Assembly: GCF_014203355.1 (NCBI RefSeq)
Contig: NZ_JACHIR010000001.1
Span: 8,620,038 to 8,684,037 of the forward strand
DNA length: 64,000 nucleotides
Reading direction: 5' to 3'
Source of the DNA: Kutzneria kofuensis
GTDB taxonomy: Bacteria; Actinomycetota; Actinomycetes; Mycobacteriales; Pseudonocardiaceae
The notes under the pieces are model-generated. The model saw only the letters and a program-made list of their open reading frames with translations. It was not told the DNA's origin and made no database searches. Positions 34,527 to 44,034 of the stretch are shown here, piece after piece; position 1 is the stretch's first letter, and every line of letters starts with the position of its first letter. The translations under genes and the position numbers were made by a program.

Positions 34527-35479
34527 GCGGGGGCGGACAGGATCACCCGGACTTCGGTGTTGCGGTAGCCGGCGCGGTCGAACGCGGCAGCCATCGGGCG
34601 GTTGCCCAGGTCGGTGGTGGCGGTGATCCGGTCCGCGCCCTCGGCGGCGTGGAACCGGGTGATCTCCGCCAGGATCTCCGCGACGAGGCCCTGGCCGCGC
34701 AACTCAGGCACAACGCCGAGGTAGCCGACATTGCGGTTGTACGCGGTGGCCGAGGGGATGGCCAGCCCGGCCAGCGCGCCGTCGGGGGTGTGGGCAAGCC
34801 GCCACCACTCCCGTTTGCCGGGCCGGTCCAGGTAGAACTCCAACGCCTCGCGGGCGGCGGCCTCCGCGCCATGGGCCGCCTCGTTCTCGCGGGTGTGGGC
34901 GTCCAGGCTGCCCTCGGCCACCCGCAGCAGCGCCTGCAGGAACACCTCGTCGTCCGGCTCGGGGGAGAACACCAGCCGCCCGCCCGGCTCCGGGATACCC
35001 GCGTCGGGGACCCACTCGTATTGCAGCCGCTCGACCTCGGCGGTGAGCCCGGCACGGTGGGCCGCGTCCTGCCGCCAGGCCACGGCGGCGGCCATCGCAG
35101 GGTCGTCCCGCCAGCCGCCGGGCAGCTTCATGATGTTGTACAACGGCGGCCGCTGCGCGCCGGCGTCCAGGAACGCCTTGTGCGCGGCGGTGAGCAACTC
35201 GGCGGCGACGCCGGCGCGATCGGTGACGCAGTCGTCGGTGACCAGGCAATCCAGTGCCAGCGGGTGCTCGCTGTCGGCTTGGCCCCACCACACGGCGCGG
35301 GCGAGGATCCGGCCGCCGTCCTCGGCGATCCAGGTCCACTCCGGACGGTACTGGCGCTGGGCCGCCTCGGCGCGCCAGGCGTCGGCGGCCAGCCACCAGA
35401 CCGGCTCGGTGACCGGGATGGACAGGGCGCGGTCCTGATCGGACTCGGTTATGGGGTGGAACAACATCTCACGGGACAT
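34523..35479 (-). CDS. GNAT family N-acetyltransferase
   Basis: A 318-aa protein of tandem-GNAT size. The C-terminal domain has the acetyl-CoA motif YLGVVPELRGQGLVAEILAE (V-x-P-x-x-R-G-x-G/A) and ends with the beta-bulge region FDRAGYRNTEVRVIL. The N-terminal half is a diverged GNAT-like domain (WTWIAEDGGRILARAVWWG). Substrate unknown. ATG 35479 has AAAGG upstream. Confidence 0.82.
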   Translation of the reverse strand: MSREMLFHPITESDQDRALSIPVTEPVWWLAADAWRAEAAQRQYRPEWTWIAEDGGRILARAVWWGQADSEHPLALDCLVTDDCVTDRAGVAAELLTAAHKAFLDAGAQRPPLYNIMKLPGGWRDDPAMAAAVAWRQDAAHRAGLTAEVERLQYEWVPDAGIPEPGGRLVFSPEPDDEVFLQALLRVAEGSLDAHTRENEAAHGAEAAAREALEFYLDRPGKREWWRLAHTPDGALAGLAIPSATAYNRNVGYLGVVPELRGQGLVAEILAEITRFHAAEGADRITATTDLGNRPMAAAFDRAGYRNTEVRVILSAPA

Positions 35480-35504
35480 CTGTGGAGCCTTTCGGGTCAG
35501 TGTC

Positions 35505-35887
35505 TCAGGCGCGTCGGCCCTCGATGAACTCAAGCAGGTCGGTGTTGAGCTGGTCGGCGTGGGCGGCGTACAGGCCGTGGGCCGCGGTCTCGTGCACCTT
35601 GGGCACAGCCCTGGGGACGAGTTCGGCGGTCTGTGCCCCGGTGAGCTCGAACGGCGCGTTCACGTCCGCCCTCCCGTGCACCACGAGGGCGGGGATGGTG
35701 ATCGCGCGCAGGTCCGCGCGGTAGTCGGTGGACAGCGCGGTGCGCTGCTCTGCGACGGCGGCCCAGGGTGAGCACGTCAGCGACCGGCGGAGCTCGACGT
35801 CCATCAGCTCCGCGGACAACCTGGGGTTCAGGTCCCATGATCCTCATAGGCGAGTTGGGTTCCTTCGTGGGACTCAAAGAATGGCAC
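35505..35887 (-). pseudogene. alpha/beta hydrolase with its middle deleted
   Basis: GTG 35887 opens PFFESHEGTQLAYEDHGT, the usual start of a small alpha/beta hydrolase, and meets a stop at once. Another frame then supplies the C-terminal third: LSAELMDVELRRSLTCSPWA, ITIPALVVHGRADVNAPFEL (acid) and TAAHGLYAAH (His). The 130-150 residues with the nucleophile elbow are missing. Confidence 0.75.
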
Positions 35888-36087
35888 TGCCTTCTTCCTA
35901 CCGGTTCGACGAATTCCGCAAGCCGGCGGCCATCCGCGCAGCGTCGTGGTCCAGACCGACTTGGTCAGGTCAGGACGGCCACCCCGCTGGGCAGGGTTGT
36001 GTGGTCGGTGAGTGCGGACCTGTGGGGTTCCAAAAGTCGGTCCACGCGTTGGCCTGCGGAAATGGGCCCGTGACGGACAGGGCATGA

Positions 36088-36377
<290 letters not shown>

Positions 36378-36486
36378 ATGACTCGTGAACGACCGCCGGT
36401 GACGCCTCTGAGTTACCCAGGGCGGTAGACCTGCGTCCAGGCCGGCGCACTGGTTGGTCGTTCTGGATGGTCGAGTGCGAGCAGGA

Positions 36487-36829
36487 CGCCTTAAGTGGAC
36501 CATGGCAGCAGCCTTCTTGGTGTAGACCGGCGCCTCTCGCCTCGACATCCTCCTCACTCGTTCCGTTGACGCCTGGCGATACCTCGGGCCACGAGCCCTC
36601 CAGCTAAGACCGCGCCGACAACGGAACCGGAGGTGGTGGTGGCCAGCACGGTCGCCACCGCCTCGTTGATCAAGATGGTCGTCGTGATTCGAGCCCGTCC
36701 GCACGGAGGACACCTCGTTGGCCGGGAGCCGCATGAGCTCTTCGTCGAGACCGGTGCCCGCGCGGATCGCTGGGATCGTGAACGGCTCAATCGGAGGTCA
36801 GGCCATAGAGCCTCGTCATTAGGGCGCCG
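36487..36829 (+). ncRNA. bridge RNA of the IS110 element (two guide loops visible)
   Basis: Target loop: CGCC (36487-36490), AAGTGGACC (36493-36501, identical to the target left flank 36367-36375), hairpin GGC-agca-GCC (36504-36513), GGTGTAG (36519-36525, whose GTAG is the complement of the target right flank CTAC), GGCG (36529-36532). Donor loop: CGGC (36783-36786), ATCGGAGGTC (36790-36799, identical to the element's right end 38149-38158), hairpin GGC...GCC (36801-36812), GTCATTAG (36815-36822, complement of the element's left end CTAATGAC, 36375-36382), GCCG (36826-36829). Two loops of identical design, one reading the target and one reading the donor, are the hallmark of a bridge RNA. Outer transcript ends are not known; the 250 bases between the loops are longer than in IS621. 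Confidence 0.8.
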
Positions 36830-36889
36830 CGCGTTCTCACCAGGGTCTCGTTGACCAGCACAAACAGCCAGTTCGAGGAGAAACACAGA

Positions 36890-38137
36890 GTGAAGGTGTT
36901 CTGCGGGATCGACTGGGCCGAGGACCACCACGACGTCGCCCTGATCGACGCCGACGGCGGTCTGGTGGCCAAGCGTCGCATCGGCGACTCCGCCATGGGG
37001 TTCGCCGAGCTGATGACGATGCTCGCCGACGCCGGCGACATCGCCGAGGCCCCGATCCCGGTCGCGATTGAAACCCCGCGCGGCCTGCTGGTTTCGGCCC
37101 TGCGCCAGACCGGCCGCCGCGTCTACGCCATCAACCCGATGGCCGTCGCCCGCTATCGCGAGCGCCACACCGTCGCCCGCAAGAAGTCCGACCACGTCGA
37201 CGCCATGACGCTGGCCAACATCCTGCGCACCGACGCTCACGCCCACCGGCCGCTGCCCGCTGACAGCGACCTCGCCCGCGCCGTCGCAGTGCTCTCCCGT
37301 GCCACCCAAGATGCCACCTGGCGTCGCACCCGCGCCACCCAGGAACTGCGGGCAGTGCTGCGCGAGTACTACCCAGGGTTCCTGGCCGCCTTCGCCAAGG
37401 GCACCGTCACCAACCTGGCCAGCCCAGAGGCCCGCGCCGTCCTGGCTCTCGCGCCAACCCCAGCGGCCGCAGCAAAGGTGACGAAGACACAGTTGGCCGC
37501 CGCACTACGCAGGGCCGGCCGCCAGCGCGGCATCGAGGATCTGGCCCTCCAGTTATGCCAAGCCCTGCGCGCCGAGCAGCTGCGACAGCCACCTGCCGTC
37601 GAGGACGCGTTCGGCAGTCAGGCCCTCGCTCTGCTCGGCACCCTGAACGCCGAGTGCGCCGCCGTCGATCAACTCAGCCAGACCACCGCGGAACTGTTCC
37701 AACAACACCCCGACTACGCCGTGATCACCAGCTTCCCTGGCCTGGCTGACCTATCTGGAGCCCGGGTGCTCGGCGAGATCGGCGATGACCGCAGCCGGTT
37801 CGCCGACGCCCGCGCGCTCAAGGCATACGCCGGCTCCGCACCGGTCACGAGGGCATCCGGACGCAGCATCTCGATCACCCGCCGCACCGTGAAGAACGAC
37901 CGGCTCAACGCCGCCGGGTTCCTCTGGGCCTTCGCTGCGATGGCGAAGACCGGGGCGCCCCAAGAGCACTACCGGCGTCGCCGAGAACGCGGTGACCGAC
38001 ACGCTGCCGCCTTGCGGCACCTGTTCAACCGCTTCCTCGGCCAGCTCCACCATTGCCTACAGACTGGAGAGCACTACGACTCGATCAAGGCGTTCGGGCC
38101 GATCGACGACACACCCGCCCAGGCCGCCGCAGCTTGA
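36890..38137 (+). CDS. IS110 family transposase (DEDD recombinase)
   Basis: A 415-aa full-length transposase. The RuvC-like part has VFCGIDWAEDHHDVALID (first Asp), VAIETPRGLLV (Glu) and ARKKSDHVDAMTLANIL (Asp pair). The transposase_20 part has ITSFPGLADLSGARVLGEIG and AYAGSAPVTRASGRS (catalytic serine region). GTG 36890 is taken because GAGGAG lies at 36875-36880; a frame extension to 36851 lacks a ribosome site. The gene looks intact, so the element may be active. It is a different IS110 lineage from the one at 9176. Confidence 0.92.
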   Translation: MKVFCGIDWAEDHHDVALIDADGGLVAKRRIGDSAMGFAELMTMLADAGDIAEAPIPVAIETPRGLLVSALRQTGRRVYAINPMAVARYRERHTVARKKSDHVDAMTLANILRTDAHAHRPLPADSDLARAVAVLSRATQDATWRRTRATQELRAVLREYYPGFLAAFAKGTVTNLASPEARAVLALAPTPAAAAKVTKTQLAAALRRAGRQRGIEDLALQLCQALRAEQLRQPPAVEDAFGSQALALLGTLNAECAAVDQLSQTTAELFQQHPDYAVITSFPGLADLSGARVLGEIGDDRSRFADARALKAYAGSAPVTRASGRSISITRRTVKNDRLNAAGFLWAFAAMAKTGAPQEHYRRRRERGDRHAAALRHLFNRFLGQLHHCLQTGEHYDSIKAFGPIDDTPAQAAAA

Positions 38138-38157
38138 CACTTAGCGAGATCGGAGGT

Positions 38158-38943
38158 CTACCCGCACCGGATGGGGCGTCCACTGATCGCTGAGGAGACT
38201 CGCAGCCTGGTTGTGCTTCTGGCGCAGGAAAATCCGTGATGGGGACACCGCCGGATCCAGGGTGAACTCTCCCGACTCGGTCACCGGGTGGGGGCCGGCA
38301 CGATCCGCCGGATCCTGGGCCAGGCCCCCTGGGGCCGGCTCCCCGCAGTGCGGACACCTCGTGGCGGGCCTTCCTACACAACCAGATCCAGGGCCTGTTC
38401 GCCGTGGACTTCTTTCACCTGGACACCATCGGCCTGCGCAGACTCTACGTGCTGTTCGTGCTGGAGGTCCGCGCCAGGCGAGTGCACATCCTCGGCGTCA
38501 CCGCACACCGGACCGCCGCATGGACCGTCCAGCAGGCGCGCAATCTAAGGATGGACCTGCGAGAGCGGATCGCGTCGTTTCGGTTCCTCGTCCGGGACCG
38601 GGCGGGCCAGTTCGCGGCCTCGTTCGACGCTGTCCTGGCTGGCGTGGGCAACAAGACGGTCAAGATCCCACCACGTTGCCCACGGGCGAACTGCTACGCC
38701 GAACGGTTCGTACTCACCGTCGGATCCGAGCTCACCGACCGCATGCTGATCCTGGGCCAGCGGCATCTGCGCATCGTGCTCACCGAGTACGTCCAGCGCT
38801 ACAACGGTCGACGGCCGCACCGTTCCCGCGAGCTTCGCCCGCCTAGGCCGACGCACCCTGTGGCGAACCTCAACTCCCGGCGGATCACAGCGACAGCGAA
38901 TCCTCGGAGGCCTGATCAGCGAGCACGAACGCGCGCCGTGTAA
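38158..38943 (+). pseudogene. integrase-type transposase, 3' part, decayed
   Basis: Continues the gene begun at 36097. YPHRMGRPLIAEETRSLVVL is followed by a nonsense codon (TGA at 38238-38240 where [14 protein letters not shown] is expected), then [15 protein letters not shown], then a frame change near 38350. The last 180 codons are open: [20 protein letters not shown] (first Asp), [16 protein letters not shown] (second Asp), [13 protein letters not shown] (Glu), YNGRRPHRS. The stop and frameshift show that it was probably dead apart from the IS110 insertion. Confidence 0.82.
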
Positions 38944-39056
38944 AACTGCTGGTCAGCGCCGGTCCGCCTATTCTCAGGGTCGCCCGTCGGGGTAACTGTC
39001 ATGGCGATCGGACCTGTGCGTGCGGTAGACAATGGGGACTGCGAGGGAAGGCGAGC

Positions 39057-39866
39057 ATGTCGGACACGATGAAGTGGATACCGGCCGAGGTCGATGCGGA
39101 TGTGCCCAGCGTGGCCCGAATCTACGACTACCTACTCGGCGGCAGCCACAACTTCGCCCCCGACCGGGCCATGGCGGACAAGTTGCTTGCCGTGCAGCCC
39201 AACGTCGCCGACATCGCCCGCCGCAACCGCGCGTTCCTGCGCCGCGTCGTGCAGTTCATGGTGGAGGCCGGTGTGCGGCAGTTCCTCGACCTGGGCTCCG
39301 GCATTCCGACCGCGGGAAACGTGCACGAGATCGCCCAGCAGGCTGCGCCCGGTTCGCGGGTGGTCTACGTGGACTATGAAGGCGTCGCCGTAGCGCACAG
39401 CAAACTCCTGCTCGCCGAGAACGAGAACGCCGCCGTCGTGCAGGCGGACGTCACCCGGCCCGACGACGTGCTGGGCGCTGAGGAGACCCGCCGCTTGATC
39501 GACTTCTCGCAGCCGGTCGGCCTGCTGGCCATCACCATCGGCCACTACCTGCCGCCGGCTTCTGACCCGGCTGGGGTGTTCGGTCGGTACCGCGATGCCG
39601 TCGCTCGCGGAAGTTACCTCGCGCTCACGCATCTGACCGACGACTTCACCAGCCTGCACGGTGACGAGATCGTCGAAACGATGAAGAGCACGCAGAACAA
39701 CGTGTTCCCTCGGACGCGGGAGCAGGTGCTCGAGCTGTTCGGTGATTTCGATCTGGTCGAACCGGGGCTGGTCACGACCTCGCGGTGGCACCCGGACTAC
39801 GGGGTGGCACCGGCGGTCGACCCGGAGGAAGACGGTCTGTACGCGGGCGTGGCCCTCAAGCCATGA
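39057..39866 (+). CDS. Methyltransf_19 (DUF574) SAM-dependent methyltransferase
   Basis: A 269-aa member of the same family as the gene at 17300-18109. It shows VPSVARIYDYLLGGSHNFAPD, NRAFLRRVVQFMVEAGVRQF, LDLGSGIPTAGNVHEIAQ (SAM loop) and VVYVDYEGVAVAHSKLL. The ribosome site is weak (GAAGGCGAGC). It is flanked by the decayed integrase and by remnant DNA, so it stands alone. Substrate unknown. Confidence 0.9.
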   Translation: MSDTMKWIPAEVDADVPSVARIYDYLLGGSHNFAPDRAMADKLLAVQPNVADIARRNRAFLRRVVQFMVEAGVRQFLDLGSGIPTAGNVHEIAQQAAPGSRVVYVDYEGVAVAHSKLLLAENENAAVVQADVTRPDDVLGAEETRRLIDFSQPVGLLAITIGHYLPPASDPAGVFGRYRDAVARGSYLALTHLTDDFTSLHGDEIVETMKSTQNNVFPRTREQVLELFGDFDLVEPGLVTTSRWHPDYGVAPAVDPEEDGLYAGVALKP

Positions 39867-40135
39867 GACTCGAGCGTGCAGCGACTCCCTGACGTCGTCG
39901 GCTGGACGCCCGGCGACCAGGAACCTGGCGGGCGGCTGTAGCTTCGCCGAGGAGTACCTTGCCGAAAGCCGGACCTGGTGGCGACGCGGCTGGCCGGCGG
40001 ATCCTCGACGCCGGTTGAGGCTCGGGCGCTGGGATCGGCTATGTCCCCCGAGACGGTGATTCGCTCGACTGGACAGATTGCCGACACCTCGGGCGCGTCG
40101 CTCCACGGTTCCGGGTCCAAGGGGTGGTTGTCGTC

Positions 40136-40327
40136 TTAAGTCTCGGCGGTGACCGAGACAGTTCCGAGGTGTACGCCGCAGGTGACTGCCACGAACCCGG
40201 GGGCCGCGGCCAGCAGCCCGGTGGCGTCGGGGGTTGACAGGGTGCCGGCGTTGGACAGCGGGCTGTTCGGATGGTCGGGGTCTGCGAGCCAGAACAGGTT
40301 GTCGGTGACGAAGGCCGTTCCCGCGAT
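40136..40327 (-). pseudogene. unidentified C-terminal gene remnant
   Basis: Sixty-three codons between an in-frame stop and a final TAA read AFVTDNLFWLADPDHPNSPL, SNAGTLSTPDATGLLAAAPG, FVAVTCGVHLGTVSVTAET. The composition is clearly protein-like and ends in beta-strand sequence, but there is no start and I know no family. The rest of 39867-40556 shows only a terminator-like hairpin. Confidence 0.45.
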
Positions 40328-40386
40328 TCAGTTGCGCAATGTGGCGGGCATCGACAACTCCCTAGCTGGGTGAATAGCGACGGGCT

Positions 40387-40415
40387 GGGGGCGGCTCCGC
40401 GCCGGCGCCGCCCCC
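40387..40415 (-). terminator. GC hairpin, probable terminator of the chaperone operon
   Basis: GGGGGCGGC (40387-40395) pairs with GCCGCCCCC (40407-40415) around an 11-base loop. It lies about 140 bases beyond the last gene of the minus-strand chaperone operon. Confidence 0.5.
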
Positions 40416-40556
40416 CACGACAACGTTGCTCCTGGTCAACCTATCCCGGACACTGCGAGAAGGGCGGACCTGCTGGGCAATCTGCTGGTCGGTGACACCG
40501 GACCAGCCACCAGCCACCCGACTCCACGCCGTCACCAACGTCATGCCCTCAATCAA

Positions 40557-40913
40557 TTAGTGGTCCGCCAGCCGGGCCAGGCCCTCGGTGGCCAGCGGGT
40601 CGCCGGGGGAGCGGTCCAGGACCGCCTCCCAGTTGACGCGGGCCGCCGCGTGGTCGTCGAGCTGGAAGCTGGCCAGGGCCAAGGCATTGCGCGCCACGAC
40701 GTCCAGCGGGCACCAGTGCACCACGGCGGCGAACAGGTCCCTGGCCGTGCCCAGGTCGCCCGCCGTGGCAGCGGCCAGACCCCGATTGAACAAGTGGTCC
40801 GGATACGCCGACAGGCGGGCAAGGTGGCGCAGCGGCGTGCCGCAGCGGACGCACGTGTCGGCGTCCGCCGCGTTCTTCGTGTGGCAGTCGGTGAGCGGGC
40901 AGCGGACCGTCAC
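40557..40913 (-). CDS. zinc-ribbon/TPR protein, last gene of the chaperone operon
   Basis: A 118-aa protein. The first 27 residues hold a four-cysteine zinc ribbon (VRCPLTDCHTK, DTCVRCGTPL), and the rest is a pair of TPR-like helices (LFNRGLAAATAGDLGTARDL, ALASFQLDDHAAARVNWEAV). The GTG start overlaps the stop of the Hsp70 gene by four bases (GTGA). It could be an adaptor that links clients or the large repeat protein to the Hsp70. No homologue of known function comes to mind. Confidence 0.75.
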   Translation of the reverse strand: MTVRCPLTDCHTKNAADADTCVRCGTPLRHLARLSAYPDHLFNRGLAAATAGDLGTARDLFAAVVHWCPLDVVARNALALASFQLDDHAAARVNWEAVLDRSPGDPLATEGLARLADH

Positions 40914-43495
40914 GGCGTCGCCTCCACGGGCAGCGACTCGACGTCGTGGGCGCCGGACAGCAGCACGTCCCTGATCTGCTTCAGCCGGCGGTGGTGTTGG
41001 GCGATCCGGGTCTGCGTCCGGCCCGGATCCCGCCCGGCATCACGTTGGCACTCCGCCAGATCTCGCATGATCTCGGTGATCTCGCGCGCGAAGTCCGCGC
41101 GTCCCTTGGACTCGGCCAGGCGCATGACCTCGCCGCGAGCCAGGTGGGTGACGGCGGCCGCGGCGTCGGCCACGCGCTCCTCCTCGGAGCGGTTGTCCTT
41201 GCCCTCGGGGGTCTTCTGGTACTGCCCGTCGAGCCACCGCAGGATGCCGTACAGCTGCTCGATCGCCTCCCCGTAGGCCCGCTGGTCGCGGTTGCGGTAG
41301 GCCCGCTCGCCCTGGTCGACCTGGACGTCGATCGACTTGGCCAGCTCGTGCTCGTCGTGCGTGATGGCCGTGCCCACCACCGCCTGGCGGACCCGGTGGT
41401 TGAGTTCCCGGCACTCCGTGACGATCGCGTCGAACTCGGCCTTGGGCGGCACCAGCGTGATCTCGACGACCGCCAGCGAGTCGATGATGAACTCGAGCTC
41501 CTCCAGGTCGTGCTCCAACTGCACCAGGTCGTGGTTGCGCCACGCCGTCTCCAGGCTGGCCATCGTCATGTCCCACTTGGCCTCGGCCACCGCGCGGTCG
41601 CCCGCCTTGAGGTACAGCACCGAGTTGGCGAACCGGTTGGCCAGCTGATCGATCTCGGCCCGGGTCGGCTCCGGCCGCGGCGGCGCCTGCACCAGGCGGG
41701 CATCGAACTCGGTGCCGCCGACGGCACCGCGGACGGTGATCATGCTCTTGTCATCGATGTGCACGTCGAAGCTGATCTCGGCACCGCGCGGGGTGCTGGC
41801 CGGCACGGGCACCTCAATCACCTGCACCCGGCGCCGGTGCTGGTACAGCGGGAACAGCACCTGCTCGGTGCTGCCTGGGTGCTGGAAGCTGAACCGCGCA
41901 CTGGTCGGCAGCAACGCCATCGCCGGCACCAGCTCCTTGACGTGGGGCCGGCCGGCGCGGTTGACCTGAAGCGAGAAGGCCTTGTTCAGGATGGGCGGCG
42001 AGGTCTCCCCGCCGTCCGTGCCGAGATCGTCGTCCTGGGTCACCATGCGGGCGGTGGACATCACCTTGTCGCCGTCACGGTCGTACAGGTCGAACGACAG
42101 CAGGCTCTCCGCCCCGGCCTGCACCGGCACCCGGGTGAAGCGGAAGACGCCGTCGGATCCCAGGTCGACCTCGTCGTCGTAGCCGCCGGTGCTCAGCCGG
42201 ATGTGCCCGCCGTCCAAGTGGGTGTCGGCGGTGAGCGCCTCGGCCCGGCCCGCGACCACGGTGGTGGTCGACCCGGTCGCCCCGGTGCCACGGAAGGAGA
42301 CCCGCACCGTGCGCTCGGGGTTGTGGCTGCGCAGGCCGCCCACCGCGGACGCGCGGATCGCCGCGCCCAGCGCCACGATGGTGTCGACCTTCTCGTAGAC
42401 CGGTTCCGCGCAGCGGGCCCCGTCCGGGCCGCACAGCTCGCGGGTGACCATCTCGCGCACCAGCGGCATGTGGGTGGAGCCGCCGGCCAGGATCACCTGG
42501 TCCACATCGGACAGTGAGATGCCGGCGACCTTGCCGGCCAGCTCCATCACCTCGTGGCAGTAGCCGATGGTCCGGGCCACCACCGGCCGGGCGACCTCCT
42601 CGAACTCGGCCCGCTCCACCATCCGGTCGATGATCACCGGCGTGCCGTCCTTGTCCCGCACCGTGCCGCTGTCCCGGAACATGAACAGGTCCTGAGTGGA
42701 CAGTGCCTGCTTGACGCCCTCGGCGAGGAACTTCAGCTGGGCGAACCGGATCTTGTCCTCGTCGTCACCGGCCAGGTCGAGGTCGAGCGCGTAGCCGTCC
42801 TCCACCAGATACTCCTGCAGCCAGCGGGCCATCTCCGTGTCGACGTTGTCGCCGCCGAGCATGTTGTTGCCGCTGATGCCCAGCACCTCGAAGGCGCCCG
42901 CGGTGCAGCGGACCACGCTCGCGTCGAACGTGCCGCCGCCCAGGTCGTACACCAGGAACGTGCCGTTCTCGGTCTTGCTGGACCAGCAGTGGTAGCAGGC
43001 CGCCGCGGTCGGCTCGTGCAGCAGGTCGAGCACCTCCAGCCCGGCCTTCTCGGCGGCGCGCCGGGTGGCCTCGATGGCCGGCTGGTCGAAGTACGCCGGC
43101 ACGGTGACGATCGCCCGGTCCACCTCCCACGACGTGTCGGCCGTGTCCCAGGCGGCCACGTCCTGCTGGATCTGCCGCTTCATCTCGGCCAGCACAAGCG
43201 AGGACACTTGCTCGGGCGTCATGTCCTCGTCGGTGACGCGCACGGTCTCCTGCCGTCCCATCAGCCGCTTGACCGACCGGATCGGCGCGGGGTTGGCGCC
43301 GACCCGCCGGGCCGCCAGCCGCCCCACCACCAGCTCGCCGCTGCGGGGGTCCTTCCACACGCAGCTCGGCGTGGTCGCGGTGTGCCTGTCCCGGTGCAGC
43401 ACGATGTCCGTGTCGGTGCGGTCCATCACCGCAACGGCGCTGTTGGTCGTGCCGAGGTCGATGCCGACGGCCTTGCTCAGGATCTGCTTCATCAC
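40910..43495 (-). CDS. Hsp70 (DnaK-like) with an extended C-terminus
   Basis: An 861-aa protein. The ATPase half is canonical: AVGIDLGTTNSAVAVMD (phosphate 1), VYDLGGGTFDASVVR (phosphate 2), VILAGGSTHMPLV (adenosine loop). The linker and substrate-binding half are strongly diverged from DnaK, with no clear peptide-binding beta-sandwich and instead two beta-rich segments (residues about 400-600) and a long helical C-terminus. It is about 220 residues longer than DnaK. So it probably binds a dedicated client. GTG 43495 overlaps the GrpE stop; ATG 43492 is equally possible. It follows its own J-like and GrpE-like genes in the operon and is not the housekeeping copy. Confidence 0.88.
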   Translation of the reverse strand: MMKQILSKAVGIDLGTTNSAVAVMDRTDTDIVLHRDRHTATTPSCVWKDPRSGELVVGRLAARRVGANPAPIRSVKRLMGRQETVRVTDEDMTPEQVSSLVLAEMKRQIQQDVAAWDTADTSWEVDRAIVTVPAYFDQPAIEATRRAAEKAGLEVLDLLHEPTAAACYHCWSSKTENGTFLVYDLGGGTFDASVVRCTAGAFEVLGISGNNMLGGDNVDTEMARWLQEYLVEDGYALDLDLAGDDEDKIRFAQLKFLAEGVKQALSTQDLFMFRDSGTVRDKDGTPVIIDRMVERAEFEEVARPVVARTIGYCHEVMELAGKVAGISLSDVDQVILAGGSTHMPLVREMVTRELCGPDGARCAEPVYEKVDTIVALGAAIRASAVGGLRSHNPERTVRVSFRGTGATGSTTTVVAGRAEALTADTHLDGGHIRLSTGGYDDEVDLGSDGVFRFTRVPVQAGAESLLSFDLYDRDGDKVMSTARMVTQDDDLGTDGGETSPPILNKAFSLQVNRAGRPHVKELVPAMALLPTSARFSFQHPGSTEQVLFPLYQHRRRVQVIEVPVPASTPRGAEISFDVHIDDKSMITVRGAVGGTEFDARLVQAPPRPEPTRAEIDQLANRFANSVLYLKAGDRAVAEAKWDMTMASLETAWRNHDLVQLEHDLEELEFIIDSLAVVEITLVPPKAEFDAIVTECRELNHRVRQAVVGTAITHDEHELAKSIDVQVDQGERAYRNRDQRAYGEAIEQLYGILRWLDGQYQKTPEGKDNRSEEERVADAAAAVTHLARGEVMRLAESKGRADFAREITEIMRDLAECQRDAGRDPGRTQTRIAQHHRRLKQIRDVLLSGAHDVESLPVEATP

Positions 43496-44034
43496 GCGCC
43501 CTCTTCGTCGCTGCTGTGCCCCTGCGCGGGTTCGCCCATGACCACTCGGCCGAGGCGAACGACCTCGGCGCCATGCCGGATGATTGGTTCGACGGTCTCG
43601 GCCACGACCTCGTCGTGGAAGTCGGGTCCGTGCCGCCAGCCCACGACCTCGACCGCGGCGGCCACGTCGCGGAACGGCTGCCCGACCGGGTCCACCACGG
43701 TCAGGCCGGCGCGGTCGAGCGCGGACAGCATCTGGTCGCAGACCACACGCAGGGTGCGACTGGTCCGCTTCAGGCCGGCGTCCACCATCGCCTGGTCGTG
43801 CTCTTGGAGTACGGCCGAGAGCCGGAACACCAGCGCGGCCTGCTCCGCCGCCTCGGCCCGGGCCGAGGCGGCGGCCTCGGCCGACGCGGCGCGTTCGGCC
43901 GTCAGGTCCCGCCGGCAGCGTTGCAGCGCTGCACCCAGTTCCGAGGCGGGAGACTGTAGTTCGACCGGCTTGCCCACCGGCCGCGGGTGGAAGGCCGACC
44001 AGTCCAGGCCCACTGCGTCAGCCGAAGAGGACAT
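43492..44034 (-). CDS. GrpE-like nucleotide exchange factor
   Basis: A 180-aa protein. A coiled coil with many Ala/Glu/Arg residues (LTAERAASAEAAASARAEAA) leads into the GrpE end: LTVVDPVGQPFRDVAAAVEV, then VVAETVEPIIRHGAEVVRLG, which is the beta-domain that contacts Hsp70. ATG 44034 has GGAGG upstream and overlaps the J-like gene by 17 bases. It should release ADP from the neighbouring Hsp70. The N-terminus has no typical acidic tail. Confidence 0.8.
   Translation of the reverse strand: MSSSADAVGLDWSAFHPRPVGKPVELQSPASELGAALQRCRRDLTAERAASAEAAASARAEAAEQAALVFRLSAVLQEHDQAMVDAGLKRTSRTLRVVCDQMLSALDRAGLTVVDPVGQPFRDVAAAVEVVGWRHGPDFHDEVVAETVEPIIRHGAEVVRLGRVVMGEPAQGHSSDEEGA

Noticed and set aside
36554-36700. 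Minus-strand frame with a hydrophobic stretch inside the IS110 left end
   Set aside because: It lies in the non-coding bridge-RNA region between two guide loops and has no clear start or ribosome site.
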